NCBI GenBank assembly: GCA_932294295.1
Contig: OW028581.1
Location: forward strand, 38,593,995-38,657,994
Direction: 5' to 3'
Origin: Alitta virens
Lineage: Eukaryota; Annelida; Polychaeta; Phyllodocida; Nereididae
DNA: 64,000 nucleotides
This document shows, in pieces, positions 22,406 to 33,017 of this stretch. Below the pieces are notes generated by a model. That model was not told the DNA's origin and ran no database searches. It saw only the letters and a program-made list of their open reading frames with translations. A program made the position numbers and the translations under genes. Within the stretch, counting starts at the first letter, position 1; each line of letters begins with the position of its first letter.

Positions 22406-23800
22406 CAGACATTGTAGATCCTGATCAATTTGGCTTTAGCATGTTTAGTACAGGCTGCAGAACTAGTGACAATGTATTCATAATAGACTCTCTAATATCC
22501 CATTACAAATCAACTTGAAAAACCTTTTATATAACATATATAGACTTCTCGAAAGCATTTGATTTTGTCAATCGTAACTTCCTGTATCACAAAATGATAA
22601 AAAAATGTTATGGTGGTCGACTTGTAAGAATAATAGAAAGCATGTACTCCAAATCCAGTTAATGTTAGATGGCAGGGTGAATTAGGTGCTAGCATAGATA
22701 GTACCCATGGTGTTCTTCAGGGTGGTATGGTAAGTCCAAAACTCTTTAATTTGTATTTGTCGGATATGTGTGAATATCTAGATCAGACATGTGGAGTGAC
22801 AATTAACAGTACTACTTACACACCTCTATGCTGATGATCTTGTGCTGATATGAGAAAGTCAAGATGGTATGCAAACATTCCTAGAAAATCTAGAAGCCTA
22901 TTGTAGGAAGTGGCATTTGATTATCAATTCTCAAATAAGTAAAGTTATGATCTTCCATAAAAATGAGCAAAATATTGCTTGTAAAAACTACAACTTTAGT
23001 GTTGGAAATAAAGATTTAGTAAAGATTTAGAAGTAGTTAACTCGTACAAATATTTAGGCAATGTTCTGTGTAATTCAAAAACACCTAGCAATTCAAGCAC
23101 AGAAGCATATAATGCCAATACATAGTTAGTTAGTTAGTGTTATTGTTTAACGCCTCATCAGCACCTGAGTGGGCTATGTAGAGGCTCTCTAGGGTAAGAT
23201 TGATTATCTATAGTTGGTAGTAGAAACCAGAAGCATGTAAAAAATCAATAATTGTCTGCGTTGGATAGCTGGAGCAGCTTGTGCAATGCGCACTGTCCTG
23301 TTTTAGCCACTGGGGATAGAGGACTTCACCCCAAGTGTTTCCACCCTCGCCGCGTGGAGGCCCAGGACCTTCGAGGGCATTGCCAATACATAATATAGAG
23401 AAATATTGTTCACAGAAAAAGAAATTGACACCCTTGAAAAAGTACAAATTAAATTTCTCAAGAACATACTGGGTGTCAGGTGTCAAACTTCAACAATAGC
23501 TATTTTAGCAGACACTGGCAGGTTTCCGCTGTTTGTCAGACATCAGGTCTCAGCTTTCAAATTTCTAAATAGACTCAGGTCTAACACAAGTCCCTCACTT
23601 TTGCAAAGTTGTTATAAGATTCAGATTGAGTTATATCAAAAGGGAAAACCATGTTGGCTCACGAGACTTTGCAAGGTCACTGAGACCCTCAATATGAACC
23701 TAAATGAGTTTGACTTAAATAAGATAGCGTACGTATAAAACATTCAAGAAAGATATTCGAATAGAACCCTATTTGTATCATGACCTACCTAAATCAATTT
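22405..23800 (+). pseudogene. non-LTR retrotransposon RT fragment, split by another LINE end
   Basis: Frameshifted translation shows DPDQFGFS...TSDNVFIIDSLI, TYIDFSKAFDFVNRNFLY, GVLQGGMVSPKLFNLYLSDM and a LYADDLVL box near 22830, then post-RT DTLEKVQIKFLKNILGVRCQ and DTGRFPLFVRHQ. The F.KAFD, GG..SP and YADD motifs cover RT domains 3-5. A foreign LINE end (23125-23380) interrupts it. Stops and frameshifts show it is dead. Confidence 0.85.
23125..23380 (-). mobile_element. chimeric LINE 3' end (I-like tail), nested
   Basis: The minus strand ends with the same stretch as the element at 25594-26045 (QTIIDFLHASGFYYQL, stop, then GAGGCGTTAAACAATAACA). Its upstream 110 bp are unrelated. Flanked by TGCCAATACATA at 23113-23124 and 23381-23392, so it inserted as one unit into the RT fragment. 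Confidence 0.75.
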
Positions 23801-23923
23801 ATTGTAATATAGCACGTTTCAGGCTGAGCTCTCACAACCTATATATTGAACTAGAGCACATAAGATGTGCAACAAAGGTGGCTGGAGGACTGTTGTATAC
23901 ATGTTGACTGGCGGATTATTAGT

Positions 23924-24071
23924 GGGGGTGGGTGGGTGATTAGGGCTTTACGTCCTGTATTTCTGCACCTGATGGGCTAATTAGGACAGGCAGGGACCAT
24001 TGGCAATGAGATGAAGGATGAAACAGCCATCCAACTTAGGCTTGACCGGGAATCAAACCTAGGACCCAGCG
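23924..24071 (-). mobile_element. SINE-A copy, 5'-truncated
   Basis: Truncated just beyond the B box. Duplication CTGGCGGATTATTAGT at 23908-23923 and 24072-24087. Confidence 0.9.
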
Positions 24072-24087
24072 CTGGCGGATTATTAGT

Positions 24088-24908
24088 AATTAGAGGTATA
24101 TTTGCCTTGGAAATATTGGGAGGAACAAGCGTTACGATGTTCGCTGACAGTTTGACATTATCAAAGAGAACGTTCGCTACCCACGACAACCAGACCGCAT
24201 AACTTTGTCAAAAGCTGATCAATCTTCACAATTTATACATTAAATGAAAGGCAGAAAGTCAAAGAATTGATTTCTGAACAGAAACGGTATCCAGACACTG
24301 TCAAAACTGCAAAATTCTACTGAAAACATACCTTTAACTCGCCTGACAACACCAACATGAGCGTTGACCTATATAGTCGTCTAGACACGTCACTGCGCAT
24401 GCGCAAATACATTGAAATACGCAAAGAGGCCTAGGTGGGTTTTCAAAATTGAACGACCATTCAACGCTAAGACACTGCAAGATTCCCCGCCGGGGGCCTC
24501 ATGCCCAAACATTCAGGAAGCCATACTACAAACTTCGGTCATTTCCGTTGGAGTTGGCCATCTTGTTCATCGGAGAGGCACAGTGTGAAAAATGCATCTT
24601 TTTACCGTCGATTTACACCAACTTCTACTGGACGAAATGCTACCAAAACGTATACAGCTCTGAAGCAAGTCGTCGACTGCCTGCTGACAAAACGCTAAGT
24701 CAGTAGAGTCATTTTGCTGACATGAATCGCAGCACACATCCACGTTATTTTCATACTCATTGACTAACATACGTTTTCAAATTTGCTGCCGACCTAGTTG
24801 TAAAACCGGATACAACCCCTCGTTACGCTGGCTTCCACGGAGCCTTGCAAAAGGAAGGAAGCAGCTAATGCTGCCGCCTTAGAATTAGGTAGGCACAAAC
24901 GCCCTTTT
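24088..24908. other. GC-richer unassigned stretch with NRF1-like palindrome
   Basis: The 24350-24720 segment is GC-richer than its surroundings and has open frames on both strands (for example 24449-24706 plus and 24567-24770 minus), none with a known domain. TGCGCATGCGCA at 24394-24405 matches the NRF1 consensus YGCGCAYGCGCR. This could be an orphaned promoter/first exon; I cannot assign a gene. Confidence 0.35.
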
Positions 24909-24920
24909 GTACCTGCTGAG

Positions 24921-25112
24921 TGTGTATGTGTGATTAGGGCTTTACGTCCTGTATTTCTGTACCAGTTGGGCTTATTAGGACAGGCAGAGACCATGGCAAT
25001 AATACGAAGGAGGAAACAGCCATCCAACTTAGGCTCGACCCGGAATCGAACCCGGGACCCAGCGGTTGAAAGCCCAGAGCGCTACCTCTGAGCTGAGCTC
25101 CCGCCCCTGTGT
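24921..25112 (-). mobile_element. SINE-A copy, full length
   Basis: Duplication GTACCTGCTGAG at 24909-24920 and 25113-25124. A and B boxes on the minus strand. Confidence 0.9.
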
Positions 25113-25593
25113 GTACCTGCTGAGGAAAGAATTTGTGAAAAATGCAATCTTAATCAAGTTGGAAGATGAATTTATGATCTGTGAACTATTTAATGCCATT
25201 TCGGAATAACCTATTTGATATGGCTTGTAAATGTAAATTGATAACTTCTTCTTTCTTAACCCATTTGAACAATTCCTTCAAATATTAACAAGTAAAGATA
25301 CTAGCTTAAACTTTGCCCTTGGAAAATTCTTAAAAATTGCATTAAAATTGGACCGTAAAACATAAGCATTAGTTTGTCAATTATTATAGTACTAGAGATG
25401 CATTACCTTGATTTTGTCCTTTGGTGATTTCGGCCTGTTGATTTCGGCCTAAATTGATTTCGGCCGACCGTAATTTCGACCTCCGAAATTAAGGTAATTC
25501 CTCTTTATAGAACTGACTGTTATAGCACTGGACTGCACATAATTTGATATTTTTTCACTCAGCCTTGCTCTCCCAGAATTAAGCACATAGCCC

Positions 25594-26045
25594 GTAGTGT
25601 GTGTGTGTGTGTGTTATTGTTTTATGCCTCATCAGCACCTGAGTGGGCTATGTAGAGGCTCTCTAGGTTAAGATTGATTATCTATATTTGGTAGTAGAAA
25701 CCAGAAGCATGTAAAAAATCATTAATTGTCTGCGTTGGATATCTTGTAAAGAGATGTTGTAAGGTAGTAGCTTGAAACAAAGGTCTTCTAATGCGTTGTA
25801 AGTGGGTGCAATCTAATAAAATATGTCTGATTGTAAGGGTGCACCGACAACTCTGGCATACCGGTGCCGGTTCATTGACTAAAAGGTGTAAATGTGTAAG
25901 TCTTGAATGTCATATGAGGCATCTGTGATATATTCCTTGATCTTTGCGGTATTGAACCTACTAGGTATTTTATTTTGAATGCAAGGTAAGATTGAATGCA
26001 ATTTGTTGTTAGTACATTCATTCCATTGTCTTTGCCAGCAAGACA
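25594..26045 (-). mobile_element. 5'-truncated I-like LINE inside the MULE left TIR
   Basis: The minus strand reads WQRQWNECTNNKLHSILP (RNase H end), then VNEPAPVCQSCRCTLTIRHI and LLDCTHLQRIRRPLF (C..C...T..HIL..C), ending QTINDFLHASGFYYQI, stop, and GAGGCATAAAACAATAACA. This layout suits I/Jockey-group LINEs that carry RNase H. Flanked by CACATAGCCC at 25584-25593 and 26046-26055. Confidence 0.8.
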
Positions 26046-27351
26046 CACATAGCCCATAGAACCCACTGGTGGCGCCACAGCTAGATGAGAATGGAACTAA
26101 TTTCTTGCTAATGTAACTGCAATTTATGTTCTGTGATAAATGTTCTGTGACTAACAAACCAATTTATACTGCAATTTATGTTCTGATAACTGCAACTTAT
26201 ATACTGCAATATATATGTGCTGATAACTATGTTCTGATAACTGCAATTAATATGTTCTGTGATTAATATTTGTTGTGATTAATGTGTGATTATTTATAAA
26301 TACCATTATAACCTCCTTTTTTAGTTCTTCTTTGATTAATAGGTTAACAAACAATTGCAATTATTCTGCAAGCTGATACCTCCTCAATGGCTGAAACTTT
26401 CCCAGCCTGTGAATAAAAAGGCTGGTTTTCATTAGTTTTTTATCAAATCCCATCATGTCTGGAAAGAGATACCACCTGTGCTGCACTTGCGACAAGAGAG
26501 TGACAACTTCCCACAAGGCCATTCTTTGTGACCGCTGTGGTCTTTGGTGTCATCTTTTCTGCCAGAAAGGTGAGAATCATTACAATATATATATAATATT
26601 CATTAAACATAAATAAATTATAACACAATGCAAAAGAACCATTATCATGTTATATGATGCACAGTATTAACTGTAGTAATATATGTATACATGTGATATA
26701 TGTCTATATATAAATTTACCATGAATGTGTAGATAATCTATTGATAATGTATCCCTTTAACTTTTATACATGTATATATATATATTGAATATAGAAATAG
26801 TAATGAGAAGTAGACTTAGTACATGTTTTTATCTGTTATTTTTGTGTTATAATATTATATGATCATATTGTTTTCACTGTTTCAGGAATTTCTGGTGACC
26901 AGTATGCTTCAATGCCAGAAGAATTTCATTGGATCTGTCCAGTGTGTGAGGCAATGAATGCCACTGGCAGAGATGTCAGAGAAGAGGCAGAAGAAGAACC
27001 GCCAAGGCAGAGAAGAAGACTGGATCTGTCCTTCCAGATGCCAGGTCTCCAAGATGAAGAGCCGTTGGAGCATGCAGCGCCAGAAGCTTGTGAACTGGAA
27101 GGACCAGCAGGAATTCCTGATGTAAGTATTTCTTTCTTATCTCAAAATAAAGGAAAAAATAAATCTACTGATGTTATATGTTATATACGATATATATGTT
27201 ATCATATCAATATTAATATTTGTTTTTTATTGTATTTCAGGCTGATGAGTGTCCTGCCGACCTCTCTCTGGACCCTGTGCCCATGCCACCACAGTTGGAT
27301 GAGTCGTCCATCCTGGAAGACCCTCCACCGGTGGACATCATCCCTGCAGAG

Positions 27352-27543
27352 GTGGGTGGGTGGGTGGGTGATTAGGGCTTAACGTCCTGTATTTCTGCAC
27401 CAGTTGGGCTAATTAGGACAGGCAGAGACCATGGCAATGAGACAAAGGATGAAACAGCCATCCAACATAGGCTCGACCGGGTCGAACCCGGGACCCAGCA
27501 GATAGAAGCCCAGAGCGCTACCTCTGAGCTAGGCCCCCGCCCT
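27352..27543 (-). mobile_element. SINE-A copy in a transposase exon
   Basis: Duplication CATCCCTGCAGAG at 27339-27351 and 27544-27556. It splits exon 3 of the MULE gene, so it is younger than the transposon. Confidence 0.92.
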
Positions 27544-27921
27544 CATCCCTGCAGAGCACATAGATATCTTTAAGATTGTGGCTGGGACAACCACCCGTTG
27601 AAAGGAGAAGCTGTTCAGTTCTCTGGGCTACAGCTTCACCAAGAAGTCCACAGCAGCAAGGTCAACCACTTGGCGTTGTGCCATTCGTTCGAAGAAATGT
27701 TACTGTCCAGCCACCGTAGTTCAGAAAGGGCAGGATTTCCAGGTCGGCAAGAGGGCCCACATCCACCCAGCATCCGCTGGCGGTGATGTTGCTGCCCTTG
27801 TAGCTAAAACAGTAAAGGAAATCGCTGCCAATGCCCCCTTCACAGCTGCGGCCAGAATTGCTGAAGACATTGTTAAAGAAAAGGACGGCCCAAATGTCCC
27901 ATGTGAGGCCCTCAAAAAGCT

Positions 27922-28155
27922 TAGTAGACAGCTACTTTCATTTGTACTGTTTTTGTTGGATTTTCTCCAATTTCTGGAGGTTAATAAATTATTAATAATA
28001 ATATATATATATATATATATATATGTTATATATTTAGGTTAGTAGACAGCTACCTTCAGTTGTACTGTTTTTGATGGATTTTCTCCAATTTCTGGAGGTT
28101 AACAAATTATTAATAAAAATATATAAATATATATATATATGTTATATATTTAGGT
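27922..28155. repeat. tandem duplication of about 115 bp in a MULE intron
   Basis: Two copies of a unit starting TTAGTAGACAGCTAC and containing TTTTCTCCAATTTCTGGAGG, each ending in (TA)n and TTATATATTTAG. The second copy keeps the original-looking GTTAGTAG; the first has CTTAGTAG. Confidence 0.85.
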
Positions 28156-29690
28156 GTGTATGTAACTGGTAATATATTTTCTTTTCAGCTTGAATACCTG
28201 GCCCATAACGCCAACTACATGCGTAGAAAGCAGCGGCCCGAGGAACCAAAGGAGTTGCACTTTGACCTCCAAGACGAACACCTTCCCAAAAATTTTCTCG
28301 TGCGAGATATCAGAGTTGGTCCTGCAAGGCATATCCTCCTAGCTACGGACTCTCAGCTGGCCACCCTTGCTTTGGCGAAAACATGATTGTCAGGAAGCCG
28401 TTCCCACAGCTGTTGTCTTTGCATGCTTTCGTTAGGTGTGGTGAGAATGTGAAGCAGGTGCCCCTAGCATTCTGCTTGATGTTGCACCACCGGAAACAGG
28501 ATTACGCTGCGGTGATAGACTCTGTCGTGGTTAGCCTTCCATTTCCTGCCAGAGTTGAAAGGTTCGTAGTAGACTTTGAAGAGGCGATGTGGCTGGGCAT
28601 AAGGCGCGTTCTCCCAGATGTTATGATCAAGGGATGTGCCTTCCATTTTACACAGGCAGTCTATCGTAATATCATCTGCCTAGGACTGCCGGCTAATTAC
28701 GTAGATGATGACCGGATGCAGAGCTATCTACGAAAAGTTATGGCCCAATGCTTCCTGCCCGAACAACATATTACCCCCATTTTCAACAAGTTGGCAGGTT
28801 AGTAGACAACTGCAATTTTGTAATTTATAATAAATTTGTCTATATATATGTCTAAATTTGTCTATATATATATGTCTAAATTTGTCTATATTATGTTTCA
28901 GAGGAAGGAACAGCTCAGCCCCTGCAGCAGCTCATGAATTACTTCCGTGGGCAGTGGCTGAACCACCGCACTTGGGGCCCCCAGAATTGGAGCGTCTATG
29001 GACTGGCCATCCGAACAAATAATGACACAGAAGGTTGGCACAACCGAATGAATGCCCGCTGCCGCCCCAACCTGACATTCTACTTACTGGTTAAACTTTT
29101 GAACGATGAGGCCAACTTACTTCCCATCCAGATGCGTTTGGTGTCGGATGGAAAATTGAAGCGCCACCAGAATGTCACGCAAAAGCGACTGCAAGCCAAG
29201 ATTTTTACGGAATGGGAAGAGTATGCGGCCGGAGATAAAACAGCCATGCAAGTCCTACGAGATTGTGCGAAGGTATACGCACCTGTGTAAATTCGGAAAA
29301 TCACATGTATTCAATAAAATAAAATCTCATGTTGCAAATTCCATTTAGTGTCCCAGGTTTATTCTGTTTGGCCACTTTTCCTAAAACTAGATCGACTAGA
29401 TATTTTAAATGATTACATGGAGCTAGCAAGAAATTAGTTCCATTCTCATCTAGCTGTGGCGCCACCAGCGGGTTCTATTGTAGGCTATGTGCTAAATTCT
29501 GGGAGAGCAAAGCTGAGTGAAAAAATATCAAATTACGTGCAGTCCAGTGCTATAACAGTTTCAGTTTTGTTCCTTGAACAATATTGAGCAACTTTGAATC
29601 GATGACCATAGTTCTATAGAGGAATTACCATAATTTCGGAGGCCGAAATTACGGCCGGCTGAAATCACCGGAGGCTGAAATCAAGGTAAT

Positions 29691-31196
29691 TCGCTTATTA
29701 TATTTCAGTATTACCAGTTGTGTTAATTGTACTAGGTGCTCAACGACCCATATATTTATTATTAAATCATTACATGGAGCTGTACATAGTTATTTATGTT
29801 ATATTGTTTTTCATTGCATTTGTATTTACTATTGCTTATCATTTGTTTGTAATTATTTCACCTGGAGCTATTTAAATGCTGCACATAATTTTTGTATGTC
29901 TTTTCATGCCTTTATTTTATTATATTTCTTTATTTATATGTATATATATATTTTTTCTTCTTCCTTTGCTTTTTTATGACATGTATCTGCACTGATATTG
30001 CATTGTCAATATAACATAAGAATATATATATATATTTTTCCAAATTTTGTAAAACATAGCCGAATATGTCAGTGTGGCTATCACAAGGCACCACTAGGCC
30101 ATATAGAGTGTTACTGTATACAATTTCAGAAGGTTAAGTGCATTAGGGTTAGAGTTCAGCTCTAGAAACGAAAGGTTGTGTTGAGTTCTGCTCTGAAAAT
30201 GAAAGTGTAATGCCCGCCCTCATGCCTGTCGGACGAACACTTAAACATTTTTAATGATGCCCATGTGCCATGTGGATTCGCTGAGGGTTAGCTGCAGCGC
30301 AGCCTATTTTTTTTTCTTTTCAAAGAAATGTTTTTTTTTTTAAGATAGTCATTACAGCTTAAGATTATTTTCATTTTCAATGAGATTTACCATCTGCAGC
30401 AACCTGCATCTTCAAGAAATGGATCTAGTTTTTTTTTTTTTTAATGAGGTTTGTATATTTAATCTTTCAATGGGAGAAATGGCCTTTTTCTGGTTTGTGG
30501 ATCATGCAATGTCGATAATACCTGGGGTAATAGAGAAAATAGTGCAATCACCCAAAATCACCACCAAACTTAGGGCTACCTATCTAACCATTAATTTTCC
30601 CTGCAAGTTGTTAATCTACATGCCATGCCATTACTATCACCAAGCATTAAAGTGGGTGCGTGTGATTAGGGCTTTACGTCCTGTATTTCTGCACCAGTTG
30701 GGCTAATTAGGACAGGCAGAGACCATGGCAATGAGACGAAGGAAGAAACACCCCTCCAACTCACCAACCATTAAAGTCCCAATTTGTTTGAGTATCTCAA
30801 ATAATGACATATGGACAGTTAAATATTTCTTCCTTTACTTTATTTTTTATGACACATGTATCTGCACTGATATTGCGTTGTCAATAAAATAATATATATA
30901 TATAATATTATCTTAGATTATAAATAATGGTATTATATTGATTCAGCTCTTTTAAAAAATATAGGATGTAACTCACAGATCATGAGACTAGACCTTTTCC
31001 AGTGTTGAATTCAACTAGACCACGGGCCAATTACAACTTTGCAGAGGTACCAACAATATTGAATTTTATAATTATACTTTTGATGAAATTCACAGGCCTT
31101 GCAGACTTCAACCTTTTAAAAAGAAAACTGTCGCAAACAAGCCATACAACAAACTTCCACAGAATAAAAATAAAATATGCAAGCTTTGTATAGTAG
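29691..31196. other. AT-rich intergenic stretch
   Basis: Holds a truncated SINE-A at 30654-30762, flanked by ACCAA[G/C]CATTAAAGT at 30639-30653 and 30763-30777. A phrase GACA..TGTATCTGCACTGATATTGC also occurs twice, near 29980 and 30855. No gene recognised. Confidence 0.5.
30654..30762 (-). mobile_element. SINE-A copy, 5'-truncated
   Basis: Contains only the 3' body. Flanking duplications (one mismatch) at 30639-30653 and 30763-30777. Confidence 0.85.
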
Positions 31197-31202
31197 TTTT
31201 AT
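31197..31202 (-). terminator. poly(A) signal of Sm D1
   Basis: AATAAA on the minus strand, about 190 nt downstream of the Sm D1 stop codon, in a T-rich context beyond. Confidence 0.6.
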
Positions 31203-31391
31203 TGTCCTCTTGACAAAAATTAGCTCTTAACCATGTTTGAAAACAATGGGCTCCACCTTAGTCATCCAGAGTGGCAAGTTTAAACAATCAGTGGCATTGA
31301 ATCACATACAAATTGAGACTTAATGCTGTATGAGAAATATCTGGAATTGATGTAGTGCACAAGATGCATGAAAAAATAGCAAGAGTCCATT

Positions 31392-31784
31392 TCAACGGCG
31401 AGGGGGTCCGGAACCACCTCTACCCCCCATTCCCCGGCCCCGTCCACCATGTCCACCGCGCCCTCGGGTTCCCCGGCCCCTTCCCCGTCCTCTGCCAACG
31501 GCCGCCTCCTTCTTCTTGGCTCTGGCTTTCGGGGTATCGTCTATGAGCAAGGTGTCCAAAGGAAGGCTGTCTGGGAGGATAAAGTATCGGATGTTGTTGC
31601 CCCTGACGCTCAGAGTATCAATCTGAATGGGTTCTCTGTTTTTCAGAGTCATTTTCACAGATTTCAAGTGAGTGTTCATGCTAACATCCACCCCAACGAT
31701 CGTCCCGTGTACTTGAGTTCCATTTTTCAGCTCGACTGTCACCGTCTCGTGACTCAATTTCATTAAAAAACGAACCAATTTCAT
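31392..31784 (-). CDS. SNRPD1: small nuclear ribonucleoprotein Sm D1, single exon
   Basis: 130-aa protein. Sm1 motif [20 protein letters not shown], then [15 protein letters not shown], then Sm2 motif [18 protein letters not shown] (about residues 65-82). A C-terminal GRG/RGG tail follows, the site of symmetric arginine dimethylation in the family. Sm D1 is one of seven proteins of the ring around U1, U2, U4 and U5 snRNA. The vertebrate protein is about 119 aa, so this tail is slightly longer. The ORF is intact and uninterrupted, whereas vertebrate SNRPD1 is split by introns. The start context GCAGCCATGA is good. It lies head-to-head with SH3YL1, about 1.2 kb apart. Confidence 0.96.
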   Translation of the reverse strand: MKLVRFLMKLSHETVTVELKNGTQVHGTIVGVDVSMNTHLKSVKMTLKNREPIQIDTLSVRGNNIRYFILPDSLPLDTLLIDDTPKARAKKKEAAVGRGRGRGRGTRGRGGHGGRGRGMGGRGGSGPPRR

Positions 31785-33017
31785 GGCTGCTAAATACCGC
31801 TGCTACTTTTCAGCAACAACACTGGACCCTGCTGCATGTAAATGCAACAGAAATCGCAGAAAATGAAAAATTATCAGCACGCACCGGCGTCCTGAATCAA
31901 ACACAAATTTGATTTGAAAGCGTGGGGTTTACGTAAGTGTCTCACGAAATATTCGCAGCTTAGGCTTCCTAAATTTCCTAATAACCTTTCGTGTGTGGTC
32001 GTAATATTATATAACTCAGATTTAAACTATAAAAATGACATGTAAGTAAATTTAGATTGAAACTAGTCAACAAAATCTAAAAAATAGTAATGAGGGTACG
32101 GCTAATCTTTCATATTTGCGACACACCTCACCAGCGCCACATCTCGCCCATTTTGAGAACTACAAGATGAAAACTTAGTTGCTCATAAACAACATTTATC
32201 AACTCATTGGAAATGGAGTAAACAGTGATGACATCACGGCTTGAGGACCTCAGACATCGTGGTTTAAAAAATAATTTTTGTATGTTCAACTTATTGATGA
32301 GTTGATGTAGCTTTTACCTGAAACAAGTACAAATGTACATGTAATGTAAATCTCATCCTACATTGTACTATTGTAAATTCAGTAGTGACACTGATAGTGT
32401 CATGTCGGGATTGATATATGTTTAATTTAGTTTTTTTAGAATATATCTCTATATCTATATTGTAAATTATTGTTAAATATGACTTAATGATTTAAAAAAG
32501 GTGTTTTCAATTATCTGGTGAAGTTACATTTATTCCTGGTAATAATATGAATAACTTTGCAGAGCTTTTCAGAATTAGACATGCAGAGGCCTCAATTATT
32601 AATATTTGATTGATTTCAAAATTAATTGTTTACAATTATTTCTAGTAGTCTACAGTATCTGACACGAAAAGCTGTCTCCGTCAATAGTCTTACTACATGA
32701 CGTTATTAACGACTGTCAGGAGTGGATCCCAAACATTCTGAAAGTCCAGAATGGTATATCCCTCATTTACAAGATTTCTGTGTCCGAATATTTTGGCTGT
32801 CATAATTAGCACTGACAAGTCTATTGACGGAGACAACTTTTGTGTCGGATACCATACATTCATATCCTGATACATTGTTCTTTGGAAACACTGCTCAGCC
32901 AGTTTTGCAACTGCACTTATACATCTATGTACATGTTATTTTCTATCAATAAATATATGTATATAAATATTAAATAGTTCCTTTCAGACTTGTGAAGTAA
33001 ACTGCAGGGCAGCAGCC
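31785..33017. other. divergent intergenic region between Sm D1 and SH3YL1
   Basis: Should contain both promoters. No TATA box is evident. A MITE occupies 32656-32851. A possible acceptor (CCTTTCAG) at about 32988 precedes the SH3YL1 start, suggesting a 5' UTR exon further upstream. Confidence 0.5.
32656..32851. mobile_element. MITE with about 31-bp terminal inverted repeats
   Basis: The left end TATCTGACACGAAAAGCTGT and following CTCCGTCAATAG are matched in reverse complement by the right end (TATCCGACACAAAAGTTGT, CTCCGTCAATAG). Internal sequence has no coding content. Superfamily is not determined. Confidence 0.75.

Larger units (their letters stand above)
26455..29290 (+). pseudogene. PHD finger - FLYWCH - MULE transposase gene, degenerate
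   Basis: Exons: 26455-26569, 26886-27121, 27241 to about 27921 (interrupted by a SINE), 28189-28797, 28902-29290. Exons 1-2 encode a PHD-like zinc finger: CCTC, ILCDRCGLWCHLFC, then WICPVC. Exon 3 carries a FLYWCH finger (FSSLGYSFTKK, TTWRCAIRSKKCYCPATV, HIHP). Exon 4 is the MULE transposase core: VRKPFPQLLSLHAFV, VVDFEEAMW and GCAFHFTQAVYRNI; exon 5 has AIRTNNDTEGWHNRMNARC. Defects: SINE at 27352, in-frame TGA at 27599, frameshift near 28380 that removes the segment expected to hold the first catalytic Asp (DGTF), and a donor reading CTTAGTAG where the last intron has GTTAGTAG. A poly(A) signal AATAAA follows near 29311. Not functional as sequenced. Confidence 0.85.
25402..29690 (+). mobile_element. 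MULE-type DNA transposon with long terminal inverted repeats
   Basis: The left end (25402-25593 plus 26046-26108, split by a LINE insertion) is matched in reverse complement by the right end (29425-29690): ATTACCTTGATTT termini, then CTGTTATAGCACTGGACTGC, GGTGGCGCCACAGCTAGATG and GGAACTAATTTCTTGC in the same order. The TIRs are about 260 bp. Between them lies a PHD-FLYWCH-MULE gene in plus orientation. No matching target-site duplication was found next to the ends, so the insertion is old or the borders have eroded. Confidence 0.85.

Noticed and set aside
28156..28386. Independent short gene with its own start at 28156
   Set aside because: The real exon begins at 28189 after a TTTTCAG acceptor; upstream codons are intron, and the frame continues MULE transposase sequence.
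31449..31766. Plus-strand 105-codon frame opposite Sm D1
   Set aside because: Shadow of the arginine/glycine-rich Sm D1 coding strand.
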